In this document: positions 7,923-15,604 of the stretch, piece after piece
Layout of the letters: the number at the start of each line of letters is the position of its first letter
Numbering within the stretch: position 1 is the stretch's first letter
Assembly (NCBI GenBank): GCA_003242275.1
Contig: QGUX01000037.1
Coordinates: 1 to 17,055, forward strand
Source of the DNA: Pseudomonadota bacterium
Lineage (GTDB): Bacteria > Pseudomonadota > Gammaproteobacteria > Steroidobacterales > Steroidobacteraceae
Length of the DNA stretch: 17,055 nucleotides
Direction of reading: 5' to 3'
Program-made: the position numbers and the translations under genes
Notes under the pieces: model-generated
Seen by the model: only the letters and a program-made list of their open reading frames with translations
Told to the model about the DNA's origin: nothing
Database searches by the model: none

Positions 7923-8675
7923 ATGAGGAAATCGCGGACACTGCCCCTGGTTGCAGCGGTGCTGGTGATCGGCGCCTGCGGCGGACGGGCGCCTGGATCC
8001 ACGACCGGAGCTTCGCCACCGCAGTTGCCGGGGGCGAGCCCCGCCATTGACCCGGCCGCCCCCTCTCCGGCCACGGTTGCGGCCGCCACCAGCAACGCCG
8101 GCGGTCTCGCCGGGCGGACCCGCGAGCTGATGAATCCCGACGCCAGCGCCATGGTGTTCCTCTACCACGACCTGGCCGGCCTCACGCCGCCGCTGGAGCA
8201 GTGGGTGGAGTACGACGATCGGGTCACCTTCGCCCCTGGGCCGGAGAAAGCGGCCAGGCGCGAGCAGGTGCGGGCCGAGCTGCTGGCAGGACTGCAGGCC
8301 GTGCGCGACATTGGCCTCATCCGCCTCACGCTGACCGACAGGCTCAGCGAATACGATCCGGTATACGAGGAATTCTCGCTGGCATCGCTTGCGCCCAGTT
8401 CCTCGGTGCCCTTCAAGGCATTGCGCCAGGAAGTCGGGCTGCGCTTCGGCAATGGCCGCGACGCCCAGATCTGGGCCGTGCCCCGCGCCGCATCGCGGAC
8501 CGTCCTCGACAGCCTCGGCCATGGCCGCGGCGTGACGGTGGACGTGCTGGCGAAGATCACCGCCGTGCAACCGTCGCCGCGGGGCGGAAGCATCGTCGCG
8601 GACGTGATCGAGTACGAGATCCGCACCGAGCAGGGCAACCGCCTGCTGGCCCGCGTCAGGCCAGCCCCGCAGTGA
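7923..8675 (+). CDS. lipoprotein of unknown function, second gene of envelope operon
   Basis: A 250-residue protein from the ATG at 7923, behind AAGGGG and 14 nt after the previous stop. The signal MRKSRTLPLVAAVLVIGAC has a lipobox (IGAC, Cys19), followed by a Pro/Ala/Thr-rich linker to about residue 60. The folded part runs from NPDASAMVFLYHDL through RIRLTLTDRLSEYDP-like and LRFGNGRDAQIWAVP segments to alternating beta strands (GGSIVADVIEYEI). The pattern is reminiscent of proteins annotated as DUF4852, but I cannot confirm this from sequence alone. Bases 8039-8162 of this gene reappear almost exactly at the extreme right end of the window (16932-17055), where they look artefactual; the copy here is the intact, in-frame one. 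Confidence 0.8.
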   Translation: MRKSRTLPLVAAVLVIGACGGRAPGSTTGASPPQLPGASPAIDPAAPSPATVAAATSNAGGLAGRTRELMNPDASAMVFLYHDLAGLTPPLEQWVEYDDRVTFAPGPEKAARREQVRAELLAGLQAVRDIGLIRLTLTDRLSEYDPVYEEFSLASLAPSSSVPFKALRQEVGLRFGNGRDAQIWAVPRAASRTVLDSLGHGRGVTVDVLAKITAVQPSPRGGSIVADVIEYEIRTEQGNRLLARVRPAPQ

Positions 8676-8706
8676 CCGCTTTCCCATCAGCGAAGAGAGA
8701 ACCGCC

Positions 8707-9861
8707 ATGGCCACATTCCGTACCACCGCCTCCGTGTTGCTGCTCGCCCTCGCGGCGCTGGGTGCCGCCGCGCCGGCCGGCGCCGCCGGCTGCGAGGGCG
8801 TCCAGCACTGCGTCGACGTGCCCAGGTTCAGCGCCAGGCTCAGTGACTTCCGCGCCATCGAGCAATCGGGCAAGCGCGTGCTGATCGCCACGGTGAAGTT
8901 CGAGAACAAGACCGACCAGCCGCTCATCCTGGGCTATGTGACCGGCTCGGGCCTCGGCATCGACGAGCTGGGCAACCGCTACACCATCAGCGACAGCGGC
9001 TCGGTGCGGGGCATCGGCCTGGTCTCACGCAGCAGCCTGGACACGCGCTTCACGCTGCAGCCCGGCGAACGCGCCGATGCCCGCTTCGAACTGGACTGGC
9101 GTGCGTACAACCAGCTGGCCGGCGTGGAGTTCAGGCTGGAAATGGCGCTGCGGGAGATCGAAGCGCTTCCCGGCAACCAGTACCGCGCCGGCCGCGAGCA
9201 CCTGGTGAGCTTCGCCGGCCTGCGTGATGGCCTCCTGGCGCCGGCGCCGGCGCCGGCCGCCGGCGCGCCGCCTGCCGCGGCCCAGGCCGCGCCTGCCACA
9301 CCCGAACCCGCCGTGGATCCCTGTGGCGGCAGGCCGGCCTGCTTCTCCGCCGGCACCTTCACCGCGGAGGTGACCGGCCTGACCACCAGCCAGCAGTCCA
9401 ACTACTGGTACGTGCAGCTGCGCGTGCGCTTCCAGAATCATTCCGGTGCGCCGGTCATCCTCGCCTACCAGAATGGTTCGGGCACGCTGGTCGACGGCGA
9501 TGGCCTGCGATACAAGGTGGGATCGGCCAAGGACGTCAGCGGCATCGGCATCGTCACCCGCGACAGCGCCGATCCGCAGTTCGTGCTCGGACCCGGCGAG
9601 ACCCGCACGGCCTCGCTCACCTATGCCTACCACCGTTATGCCGGCAGTCCCACGCCCGGCTCCACGGTCTTCAGCCCGGACTTCGTGGTCGAGCAGCTCG
9701 AAGTGCTGCCCAGCCGCCAGATCCGCTCGGTGCGCGAGCACCTGGTGAGCTTCACCGGCCTGGCGGCGAAGGACTCCCCTGCCACCGCCCTGGGCACGGG
9801 CGGCGGCGACGCCGCCGAAGCGCTGAAGAAGCTCGGCGACCTGTTCAGGAAGAAGAAATAG
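8707..9861 (+). CDS. exported protein with two copies of a beta-rich domain
   Basis: A 384-residue protein with signal peptide 1-27 (LLLALAALGAAAPAGAA) and AGAGAG-like ribosome-binding bases before the ATG at 8707, 31 nt after the previous stop. It consists of two homologous units, residues 29-171 and 206-351, joined by an Ala/Pro-rich linker (172-204). Each unit opens with a C-x5-C pair (29/35 and 206/212), then a strand-rich core with PLILGY or PVILAY, GSG, GIG(L/I)V(S/T)R, a PGE turn and a closing REHLVSF-x-GL. The pattern suggests an immunoglobulin-like fold with one disulfide per unit. The chain ends in a basic tail (FRKKK). Third gene of the envelope operon and followed by a strong hairpin. 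Ligand and role unknown. Confidence 0.85.
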   Translation: MATFRTTASVLLLALAALGAAAPAGAAGCEGVQHCVDVPRFSARLSDFRAIEQSGKRVLIATVKFENKTDQPLILGYVTGSGLGIDELGNRYTISDSGSVRGIGLVSRSSLDTRFTLQPGERADARFELDWRAYNQLAGVEFRLEMALREIEALPGNQYRAGREHLVSFAGLRDGLLAPAPAPAAGAPPAAAQAAPATPEPAVDPCGGRPACFSAGTFTAEVTGLTTSQQSNYWYVQLRVRFQNHSGAPVILAYQNGSGTLVDGDGLRYKVGSAKDVSGIGIVTRDSADPQFVLGPGETRTASLTYAYHRYAGSPTPGSTVFSPDFVVEQLEVLPSRQIRSVREHLVSFTGLAAKDSPATALGTGGGDAAEALKKLGDLFRKKK

Positions 9862-9864
9862 GCC

Positions 9865-9902
9865 GACCGGCGCTGCCGGTCCCGCCTCATCGGGGGACCG
9901 GC
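9865..9902. terminator. overlapping hairpins between convergent genes, probable bidirectional terminator
   Basis: Two perfect, mutually exclusive stems occupy the 52-bp gap between the plus-strand operon end (9861) and the minus-strand gene end (9914). The first is GACCGGC / GCCGGTC (9865-9871 with 9875-9881, three-base loop). The second is GCCGGTCCC / GGGACCGGC (9875-9883 with 9894-9902, ten-base loop). No T tract follows on either strand, so this is not a textbook intrinsic terminator, but the location favours a termination or transcript-end stabilising role. Confidence 0.5.
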
Positions 9903-9913
9903 GGCCGGGCTGC

Positions 9914-10771
9914 TCAGTTCGCGCTGCGCTGCTCGATGGCCCGCTGCCCGGCGGAGGTGCTCGGCAGGTCCTCGTTCAGGTTGGGCAGGCAGTGCGACTC
10001 CGGGATGTCGCTGTAGTCCTGGCGGATGAAGCGCTTGGTGCTCTTCCACTCGCCCTTCCACATCTTCGGGTCGGTCATGGTGTAGTCGATGCGCAGCATG
10101 CCGGGCTCCTCCATCGTGATGCGCTCGATGATCTCGAACTGGTCACTGATGGGAATGCCCGAATCGATGTAGTGCTGGTTGGGCTCGAGGTACTTGGTGT
10201 GCACGATGAGCGCGTCGCCCTCCCAGCGGCCGATGGACTCGCCGTTGTAGGTGTACTCGACGATGTCCGGATCCGTGAACTGGCGGCCATCCAGGTAGAT
10301 GAAGCGGATCTGGTTGGTGAAGCCGAACATCATGTAGATGATGGTCGGCAGCTGCACCATGCTGATCGGGTGCACGCGCGTCATGATCATCGGCATGCCG
10401 GCCGGGAAGCACTGGCCGATGGCGTCGCGGTACGGCTCGCCCTTGCGGCGCGCCTCCTCGGCCTCGCGCAGCGCGGTCTGGCCGGGTTCGTAGAACTCCG
10501 GATACGGCGGCCCGAAACGGAAGTCCGCGAACGAGCGACGCAGGTTCACGAACCATGTCCCGGTGAGGTCGAAGGGCGGCTTGGGCCGCGGCTTGGCGAG
10601 GTTCTCCGGCGCCAGCGCGCCGAGGAAGCCGTCATGCCGCTGGGCGAGCTCGGCCTCGCGATCGGGCGTGAGGCCGCCGCCGGGTGTGCGGCCCGGCTCG
10701 GCGGCGGTGGCAGTGGCGGCGAATGCCATCAGGCATGCGGTGAATGCGAGCTTGCGGAAGGTCTTCTTCAT
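9914..10771 (-). CDS. exported IGRWEGD-family protein of unknown function (second paralogue)
   Basis: A 285-residue protein with signal peptide 1-24 (LAFTACLMAFAATATAA). A charged leader follows, then FDLTGTW (67-73), QCFPAGMPMIMTRVHPISM (120-138), a hydrophobic strand region, and SIGRWEGDALIVHT (179-192). It shares the GRWEGD core, the Cys-x-Pro-x-Gly-Met-Pro element and the W-G-x-W-like opening with the protein at 38-793, but is more divergent and longer. The start at 10771 has AGG about 8 nt upstream, inside the last codons of the hydrolase gene. Only 4 nt separate the hydrolase stop from this ATG, so the two are almost certainly co-transcribed and perhaps translationally coupled. Function unknown. 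Confidence 0.82.
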   Translation of the reverse strand: MKKTFRKLAFTACLMAFAATATAAEPGRTPGGGLTPDREAELAQRHDGFLGALAPENLAKPRPKPPFDLTGTWFVNLRRSFADFRFGPPYPEFYEPGQTALREAEEARRKGEPYRDAIGQCFPAGMPMIMTRVHPISMVQLPTIIYMMFGFTNQIRFIYLDGRQFTDPDIVEYTYNGESIGRWEGDALIVHTKYLEPNQHYIDSGIPISDQFEIIERITMEEPGMLRIDYTMTDPKMWKGEWKSTKRFIRQDYSDIPESHCLPNLNEDLPSTSAGQRAIEQRSAN

Positions 10772-10775
10772 CGTT

Positions 10776-11813
10776 TTACCTGCGTGAGGAACCCTGTTCG
10801 CGGATGAACTGGAGCAGCGGCGCCGTCAGCGACACATCGTCGGTGCCGACGGCATAGGCTTCGGAAAGATGCGAGTGGTTGGGGAGGAACACTTCAACCA
10901 CGGGCCGCCCCGCCTCGCGCCGTCCGCGGATCAGCCGCTGGGTGTCGGGGAGGAAATTCGGGGCATCCAGCTCCGCCCACACCGCCATGATGGGCAGCGG
11001 CAGCCGGATCAGGCGCGCCAGCGAGGAACGTTCGGCGTCCTTCGAGACATCATCGCCGTAGTAGTGGCTCCACATCGATTGCGCGGCGCCGGGGTCGTAG
11101 ATGCCGGACATCAGGATGGCCGCCCTGACGGGCGCGTCAGGAGTGCGCACGAGGTAGTCGGCGACGTGCGCCGCGCCGGAGGAATGCCCCCACAGGAAGA
11201 TCTTCTCCGGATCCCCGCCCCACCCGGCCGCCCGTTCGCGCACCCACGCGACCACGCGCGCGATGTCCTCGGCACCGGCCGGGTACGTGAATTCCGGCGC
11301 CAGGCGGTACTGGATGGTGATGCCAACCAGGTCGTTCTCCGCCGCCCAGTAGCCGATATTGTCGTAGAAGGGCGAATCCTGCGAGCTGCGGTAGGCGCCG
11401 CGGAAGCCGCCGCCGTAGGCGAACACCAGCACGGGTTTCCCGCCCGTGCCCCCCCGGGGCGTGAATACATCGGCGCGATGCCTGGGATCCGGCCCGTAGG
11501 CCAGTTCCCGCTGTACCTGCACGCCGGGATGTGCCCTGCCCGCATGCAGCGGGATGTACAGCGGCGCGGTGCGGGCGGCATCCACGCGCGGCCCAATCTC
11601 GCGCAGCGCGCTGGCGACGTCCGCCGGCATGCCGGCCGGAGGCGTGGAAATGGTGGCCACGAGCAGGTCCTGGCGCAGCGGGCGCGAGAATGCGTCCACG
11701 TCCGGGTCCACGGTCTGCGTCGGAGCCGCGGCCGCCACCAGCAGCAGCCACGCCGCGCCGGTCACCATGGCCCGCAGGCCCCCCCTGCAGCAGCTGCGCG
11801 GCAGGTGGTTCAT
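10776..11813 (-). CDS. exported alpha/beta hydrolase (esterase/lipase-like)
   Basis: A 345-residue protein. The start at 11813 is chosen because its ATG overlaps the stop of a small upstream ORF (ATGA); Met16 (11768) is an alternative that leaves a compact signal peptide (MVTGAAWLLLVAAAAPTQT). Catalytic features are an oxyanion-loop element YGGGFRG (133-139, Tyr where HGGG is usual), YRLAPEFTYPAG (169-180), the nucleophile elbow GHSSG with Ser211, Asp283 (AELDAPN) and His313 or His315 (NHSHLS). This is the carboxylesterase / hormone-sensitive-lipase-like order, so it should hydrolyse an ester or similar bond in the periplasm; the substrate cannot be told. It is co-directional with, and 4 nt from, the IGRWEGD-family gene downstream. 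Confidence 0.88.
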   Translation of the reverse strand: MNHLPRSCCRGGLRAMVTGAAWLLLVAAAAPTQTVDPDVDAFSRPLRQDLLVATISTPPAGMPADVASALREIGPRVDAARTAPLYIPLHAGRAHPGVQVQRELAYGPDPRHRADVFTPRGGTGGKPVLVFAYGGGFRGAYRSSQDSPFYDNIGYWAAENDLVGITIQYRLAPEFTYPAGAEDIARVVAWVRERAAGWGGDPEKIFLWGHSSGAAHVADYLVRTPDAPVRAAILMSGIYDPGAAQSMWSHYYGDDVSKDAERSSLARLIRLPLPIMAVWAELDAPNFLPDTQRLIRGRREAGRPVVEVFLPNHSHLSEAYAVGTDDVSLTAPLLQFIREQGSSRR

Positions 11814-11959
11814 GCGCCGGGCATCCGGTCGACGGCCGCCATCCCGCCGCAGGCGCCGCCCTCGCCGTCCCTGCGGCAGGACACGTCGGCCTGGGAATGC
11901 GTCGGGGCGGTGAAGCCCGTCGATTGAAACATCGGATGGCCGTGAAGGCCCACTGCCAT
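11810..11959 (-). CDS. small ORF, 49 residues, overlapping the hydrolase start
   Basis: A 50-codon frame starting at the ATG at 11959, with a strong purine run (GGGGG then TCGATC) as ribosome-binding site. Its TGA stop overlaps the ATG of the hydrolase gene by four bases (ATGA), the usual signature of translational coupling. From about codon 14 onward third positions are mostly G or C, as in neighbouring genes. The product is soluble and has two cysteines (28 and 37) separated by a Gly-rich stretch (DGEGGACGG) and several histidines; there is no signal peptide or membrane segment. I recognise no family. It could be a genuine small protein or a leader peptide that sets hydrolase expression. 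Confidence 0.5.
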   Translation of the reverse strand: MAVGLHGHPMFQSTGFTAPTHSQADVSCRRDGEGGACGGMAAVDRMPGA

Positions 11960-12007
11960 GATCGACCCCCTGCGCAGCCTGGCGGACGCCTTCTGTACTT
12001 TGTGCCG

Positions 12008-12036
12008 ATGATAAGCACTCGTACAACGATTGTCGC
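12008..12036 (-). promoter_or_regulatory. candidate sigma70-type promoter for the small ORF / hydrolase unit
   Basis: Read on the minus strand, GCGACA (12031-12036) is followed by a 17-nt spacer and TATCAT (12008-12013). The -10 matches five of six consensus bases and the -35 four of six. It lies about 50 nt before the small ORF start at 11959. An inverted repeat (ACAA, CGA, TTGT; 12023-12033) overlaps the spacer and -35 and could be an operator. The rest of the gene-poor stretch 11960-12179 holds only this and the terminator at 12101-12133. Confidence 0.4.
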
Positions 12037-12100
12037 GGCAGCCTGTTGCCGTGGGACGCCCGGCAGGAGCTCCCGGCCGGCGCTCTTCCCTGCGCACAAA

Positions 12101-12133
12101 GGAAACCGCCGGGCGCCAGGCCCGGAGGTTTCC
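12101..12133 (-). terminator. intrinsic terminator of the EF-hand gene
   Basis: A strong stem pairs GGAAACC (12101-12107) with GGTTTCC (12127-12133) and CCGGGC (12109-12114) with GCCCGG (12120-12125), with one G/A mismatch between the two blocks and a five-base loop. Read on the minus strand it is followed by TTTG, a short T run. It sits 46 nt past the EF-hand stop at 12180, the right place and direction to end that transcript and to insulate it from the hydrolase unit. Confidence 0.7.
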
Positions 12134-12179
12134 ATTCTCCTGGGGAAGTGAAGGTGCGGCGCCTGTCAGCGCCGCATTC

Positions 12180-12590
12180 TCACTGCTGGCTGCCGCCGTC
12201 GCTGCCGACTCCGTCGGGAGCGCTGCGGGTGTCCGAACCCGGGCTGGGGCTCGGAGCGCCCGCGCCGCCCGAGCTGCTGCCGGGGCTGGACGAACTGCCC
12301 GACCCGCGGTCGCTGCCCGACTTCAACTTGCTGAATTCGGACTGCGACAGGTAGCCGTCGCTGTTGGTGTCCAGCTTGGAGAACTCCGCGCTGAGCTGCG
12401 GATGGGCCTGGGCCTCGGTCGAGGACACGCGGCCGTCGCTGTTGGCGTCGACGGTGCTGAACTGCAGCGAGGACGATGAGCCCTGGCCCATTTCTCCCGC
12501 GGCGCCGCCGGCGGGCGGCGGAGTCTGCTGGGCATACGCAAAGCCTGCTGCTGCCGACAGGGCCAGCGATCCGATGATTGCGCGCTTCAT
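12180..12590 (-). CDS. exported EF-hand calcium-binding protein
   Basis: A 136-residue protein with signal peptide 1-20 (ending AYA) and an excellent AGGAGG ribosome-binding site before the ATG at 12590. Two EF-hand loops follow: DANSDGRVSSTE (48-59) and DTNSDGYLSQSE (74-85). Both have Asp at positions 1 and 5, Asn at 3, Gly at 6 and Glu at 12, so both should bind calcium. The C-terminal 45 residues are low-complexity Ser/Gly/Pro with no predicted fold. Small proteins of this layout are common and uncharacterised in high-GC proteobacteria. It stands alone between the phosphorylase cluster (135 bp upstream) and its own terminator downstream. Calcium sensing or buffering in the periplasm is inferred. 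Confidence 0.88.
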   Translation of the reverse strand: MKRAIIGSLALSAAAGFAYAQQTPPPAGGAAGEMGQGSSSSLQFSTVDANSDGRVSSTEAQAHPQLSAEFSKLDTNSDGYLSQSEFSKLKSGSDRGSGSSSSPGSSSGGAGAPSPSPGSDTRSAPDGVGSDGGSQQ

Positions 12591-12725
12591 GATGTGATCT
12601 CCTCCTGCAAGCTCGAGACAATTCTCGTGCTGGAGACCTTGCCAGCCCGCGCAATGCGACGGCGTCGGGTCGCCTCCGCATCCGCTGTCGGCCGGATGGT
12701 GACGTCGGTGCCGACCGACAGGCGG

Positions 12726-14249
12726 TCAGGATTCGATCAGCAGGATGTCGCCGGCCGAGCGCGCGTAGTCCAGCGCATAGGCGAGCTCGCCGGGCGAATT
12801 CGCATGAAGCAGCAGCAGCGTATCGCCGGTGTCGACTTCCTGTCCCAGCCGCGCCTCCAGCCGCACGCCGGCGGAGGGGCTCTCCGGCGCGCCGCAGAGT
12901 TTCGCCAGGCGTGAGAGCTTGCGGTTGTCGATGCGCGTGACGATGCCGCCGCGCGTGGCGGTGATGCCCACCACGCAGCAGGCGCGCGGGGGCTCGCGCA
13001 ATCCGCCCTGCGCATTGCAGATGCGCTGGAACTTGTCCCAGGCGCGGCCGTCGCGCAGCACCTCCAGCGCCATGCGCTCGCCGTCGCCCGACGCTGCCGC
13101 GCCCCCCAGCTCCAGCACCGCGCCGGCGATGCAGGCGGCGCGCGCGCGCAGGTCCGGCGGCGCGTCCGGCTCGTTGCGCAGCACGGCGAGCACGTCCAGG
13201 GCTTCCAGGGCCGGGCCGATGCCCCGCCCCACCGGCTGCATGCCGTCGGTGAACAGGCACCGCACGGTGAGGCCGAAGTTGGCGGCCGTGTCGGTCAGCT
13301 GCGCGGCGAGCCGCTGGGCGGCCTCTGCGCTGCGCATCTTCGCGGTCGGGCCCACCGGGATGTCGATCACCACGTGCGTCGCGCCGGCGGCGATCTTCTT
13401 CGACAGCACCGAGGCGATGAGCTGGCCCTCGGTGTCGATGTCCAGTTCGCGCTCGATGCGCACGAACAGGTCGTCGGCGGGAGACAGATGCATGGCCCCT
13501 CCCCAGGCCAGGCAGCCGCCCTCGGCCTCGACCACGCGACGCATGGTGGCGAGATCCAGGTCCACCGGCGCCAGCGTCTCCATGGTGTCGGCGGTGCCGG
13601 CCGGCGAGGTGATGGCGCGCGAGGAGGTCTTGGGCATGGTCAGTCCGCAGGCGGCCGCGATGGCGACCACCAGTGGCGTGGTGCGGTTGCCCGGCAGGCC
13701 GCCGATGCAGTGCTTGTCGACCACCACCGGCGCGGACCAGCGCAGCCGCTCACCCACGTCCACCATGGCGCGCGTCAGCGCGGTGGTCTCCTCGCCATTG
13801 AGCGGCAGCGCCGCAGTGGCGGTGAGGAAGGCGGCCAGGTGCACGTCGGTGTAGCGGCCCGCCACCACGTCGCGCACGATGGCCGTGAAGTCGGCCGGCG
13901 TCAGCCGCTGGCCATGGATGCGCCGGCGCACGCCGGCCAGCGATTCGAGCACCGGCGGATGGCGCACCAGCACCACGTCGCCGTCCTTGACCCCCAGGGC
14001 CTTCCAGGCCGCCTCCGACAGCGCCACCTGGTCCAGCGCCAGCGACGGGTTGTCGGTCTGGTAAAGCAGCGCCTGCACCTCGCGGTCACCGGCCTGCACC
14101 AGCACCTGCGAGCGCGGCGAGAGGCCCTCCGCGTGGGCCACGTGGCAGTCCCGGCGCATCACCGCGATGGCCTGGTGCTGCGCATGCAGCTGCATGCGCG
14201 TGGCACGCAGCACCGGCGGCGGCGACCCGCCCGGCACCACCGCGCTCAC
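12726..14249 (-). CDS. archaeal-type thymidine phosphorylase / AMP phosphorylase homologue
   Basis: A 507-residue protein using a GTG start at 14249, which overlaps the stop of the preceding gene (GTGA) and has GAGGAG 8 nt upstream. The open frame runs further upstream to 14468, but that part is shadow of the MBL gene. An N-terminal domain (about 20-110) typical of the long ~500-residue form precedes the glycosyltransferase-like core with DKHCIGGLPGNRTT (178-191) and the phosphorylase signature SSRAITSPAGTADTMETL (209-226); the C-terminal domain holds VVGITATRGGIVTRID. The family splits nucleosides, or in archaea NMPs, with phosphate to base plus (deoxy)ribose-1-phosphate or ribose-1,5-bisphosphate. 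Bacterial members are annotated as putative thymidine phosphorylase; true substrate is uncertain. Confidence 0.9.
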   Translation of the reverse strand: MSAVVPGGSPPPVLRATRMQLHAQHQAIAVMRRDCHVAHAEGLSPRSQVLVQAGDREVQALLYQTDNPSLALDQVALSEAAWKALGVKDGDVVLVRHPPVLESLAGVRRRIHGQRLTPADFTAIVRDVVAGRYTDVHLAAFLTATAALPLNGEETTALTRAMVDVGERLRWSAPVVVDKHCIGGLPGNRTTPLVVAIAAACGLTMPKTSSRAITSPAGTADTMETLAPVDLDLATMRRVVEAEGGCLAWGGAMHLSPADDLFVRIERELDIDTEGQLIASVLSKKIAAGATHVVIDIPVGPTAKMRSAEAAQRLAAQLTDTAANFGLTVRCLFTDGMQPVGRGIGPALEALDVLAVLRNEPDAPPDLRARAACIAGAVLELGGAAASGDGERMALEVLRDGRAWDKFQRICNAQGGLREPPRACCVVGITATRGGIVTRIDNRKLSRLAKLCGAPESPSAGVRLEARLGQEVDTGDTLLLLHANSPGELAYALDYARSAGDILLIES

Positions 14250-15604
14250 AGCTCGAACTCCTCGCCCATCAGGGGCACGGTGGCGTCCCACTCGAGCTCG
14301 CGCCCAATGCGCTCGCGCAATGCCTCGGAGGCGTCGGGCTCGCCATGCACGATGAAGACCTGCTGCGGCCGGCGCCGGAAGCCGCGCAGCCAGCGCATCA
14401 GCTCGTCGGCATCGGCATGCGCGGACAGCATCGACAGGTTGTCCACCTCGGCATGGACCTGCACCCACTGGCCATGGATGCGCACCTCGCGCGCCCCATC
14501 CAGCAGCTTCCTGCCGCGCGTGCCGACGGCCTGGAAGCCGGAGAACAGCAGCGTGTTCTGCGGGTGGGGCGCGAAGGCGGCGATGTGGTGCAGCACCCGC
14601 CCGCCCGTGGCCATGCCGCTGGCCGACACGATGACCTTGGGGTCACGGTCGGCCGACAGCGCCTTGGATTCCTCGATGTTGTCCACGTACTGCACGGTCG
14701 CGCAGGCGGCCTCGTAGTCCTCGCGCTGCAGCTTGTGCTCGCTGTCGAAGCGGTGCAGCAGCGCACCGGCGCTGGCCGCCATCGGGCTGTCGAGGAACAC
14801 GCGCAGGTCCTTCAGCACGCTGCGCCTGCGGATGCGCCACAGGAAGTACAGCAGCGACTGCGCGCGCCCCACCGCGAAGGCCGGAATCACCACCGTGCCG
14901 CCGCGGCGGATGGTGCGCTCCACGATGTCGCCCAGCACCTCGACCGGATCCACGGCCTCGTGGCGGCGGTTGCCGTAAGTGGACTCGATCACCACGTAGT
15001 CGGCCTCGGGCACGGGCTCCGGATCGAACATCACCGGGTCGTCGTAGCGGCCCAGGTCGCCCGAGAACACGATCCGCCGGCCGCCGAGGCGGATCTCGGC
15101 GCTGGCGGCGCCGAGAATGTGCCCGGCGCGCCGGAAGTGCACCGTGGCGTCGCGGTACACGGTGGTCTCGCGATGCAGTTTCACCGTGTCGATGGCGCGG
15201 ATGGCGCGTTCGGCGTCGTGCCGGTCGTAAAGCGGCAGCGCCGGATGGTGCTTCGAGAAACCGTAGCGGTTGGCCAGGTCGGCATCGCGCTCGTGCAGGT
15301 AGGCGCTGTCGCGCAGGATCAGCGCCGTCAGCTCGCGCGTGGCCGAGGTGCACAGCACCCTGCCGCCGAAGCCCTCCTTGACCAGGCGCGGCAGGTAGCC
15401 GCTGTGGTCGAGGTGCGCGTGCGTGAGCACCACGGCGTCGATGCTGCGAGCTTCCACCGGCAGGCTCTTCCAGTTGGTCTGGCGCAGGTTCTTCAGTCCC
15501 TGGAACAGGCCGCAGTCGACCATGATGCGAGTGCCGCCATGGTCGAGCACGAACTTCGAGCCGGTCACGGTGCCGGCGCCGCCGAGGAAGCGCAGGCGGG
15601 TCAT
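14246..15604 (-). CDS. MBL-fold / beta-CASP RNA-processing-type hydrolase
   Basis: A 452-residue protein from the ATG at 15604, which overlaps the stop of the PRPP-synthetase gene (ATGA). Metal ligands of the metallo-beta-lactamase fold are visible: THAHLDHSG (61-69; His62, His64, Asp66, His67), AGHILGAAS (160-168; His162) and SGDLGR (181-186; Asp183). The beta-CASP insert shows IESTYGN (206-212), PAFAVGRAQ (241-249), SASGMATGGR (327-336), LSAHAD (393-398; His396) and VHGE (419-422; His420). This is the architecture of the CPSF73/RNase J-like and YsH1-type family, which cleaves RNA endo- or exonucleolytically with two zinc ions. The in-frame open reading upstream to 16324 is antisense shadow and is rejected. 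A role in RNA turnover feeding nucleotide salvage is inferred from its neighbours. Confidence 0.93.
   Translation of the reverse strand: MTRLRFLGGAGTVTGSKFVLDHGGTRIMVDCGLFQGLKNLRQTNWKSLPVEARSIDAVVLTHAHLDHSGYLPRLVKEGFGGRVLCTSATRELTALILRDSAYLHERDADLANRYGFSKHHPALPLYDRHDAERAIRAIDTVKLHRETTVYRDATVHFRRAGHILGAASAEIRLGGRRIVFSGDLGRYDDPVMFDPEPVPEADYVVIESTYGNRRHEAVDPVEVLGDIVERTIRRGGTVVIPAFAVGRAQSLLYFLWRIRRRSVLKDLRVFLDSPMAASAGALLHRFDSEHKLQREDYEAACATVQYVDNIEESKALSADRDPKVIVSASGMATGGRVLHHIAAFAPHPQNTLLFSGFQAVGTRGRKLLDGAREVRIHGQWVQVHAEVDNLSMLSAHADADELMRWLRGFRRRPQQVFIVHGEPDASEALRERIGRELEWDATVPLMGEEFEL

Noticed and set aside
12704..12719. Hairpin (GTCGGT / ACCGAC) just past the phosphorylase stop as a terminator
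   Set aside because: The stem is only 6 bp, has no T tract, and similar short stems are frequent in DNA this GC-rich.
14250..14468. N-terminal extension of the phosphorylase upstream of the GTG at 14249
   Set aside because: It lies wholly within the end of the MBL gene and encodes an Arg/Ala-rich tract. The GTG with GAGGAG and a 4-nt overlap gives the usual length for the family.
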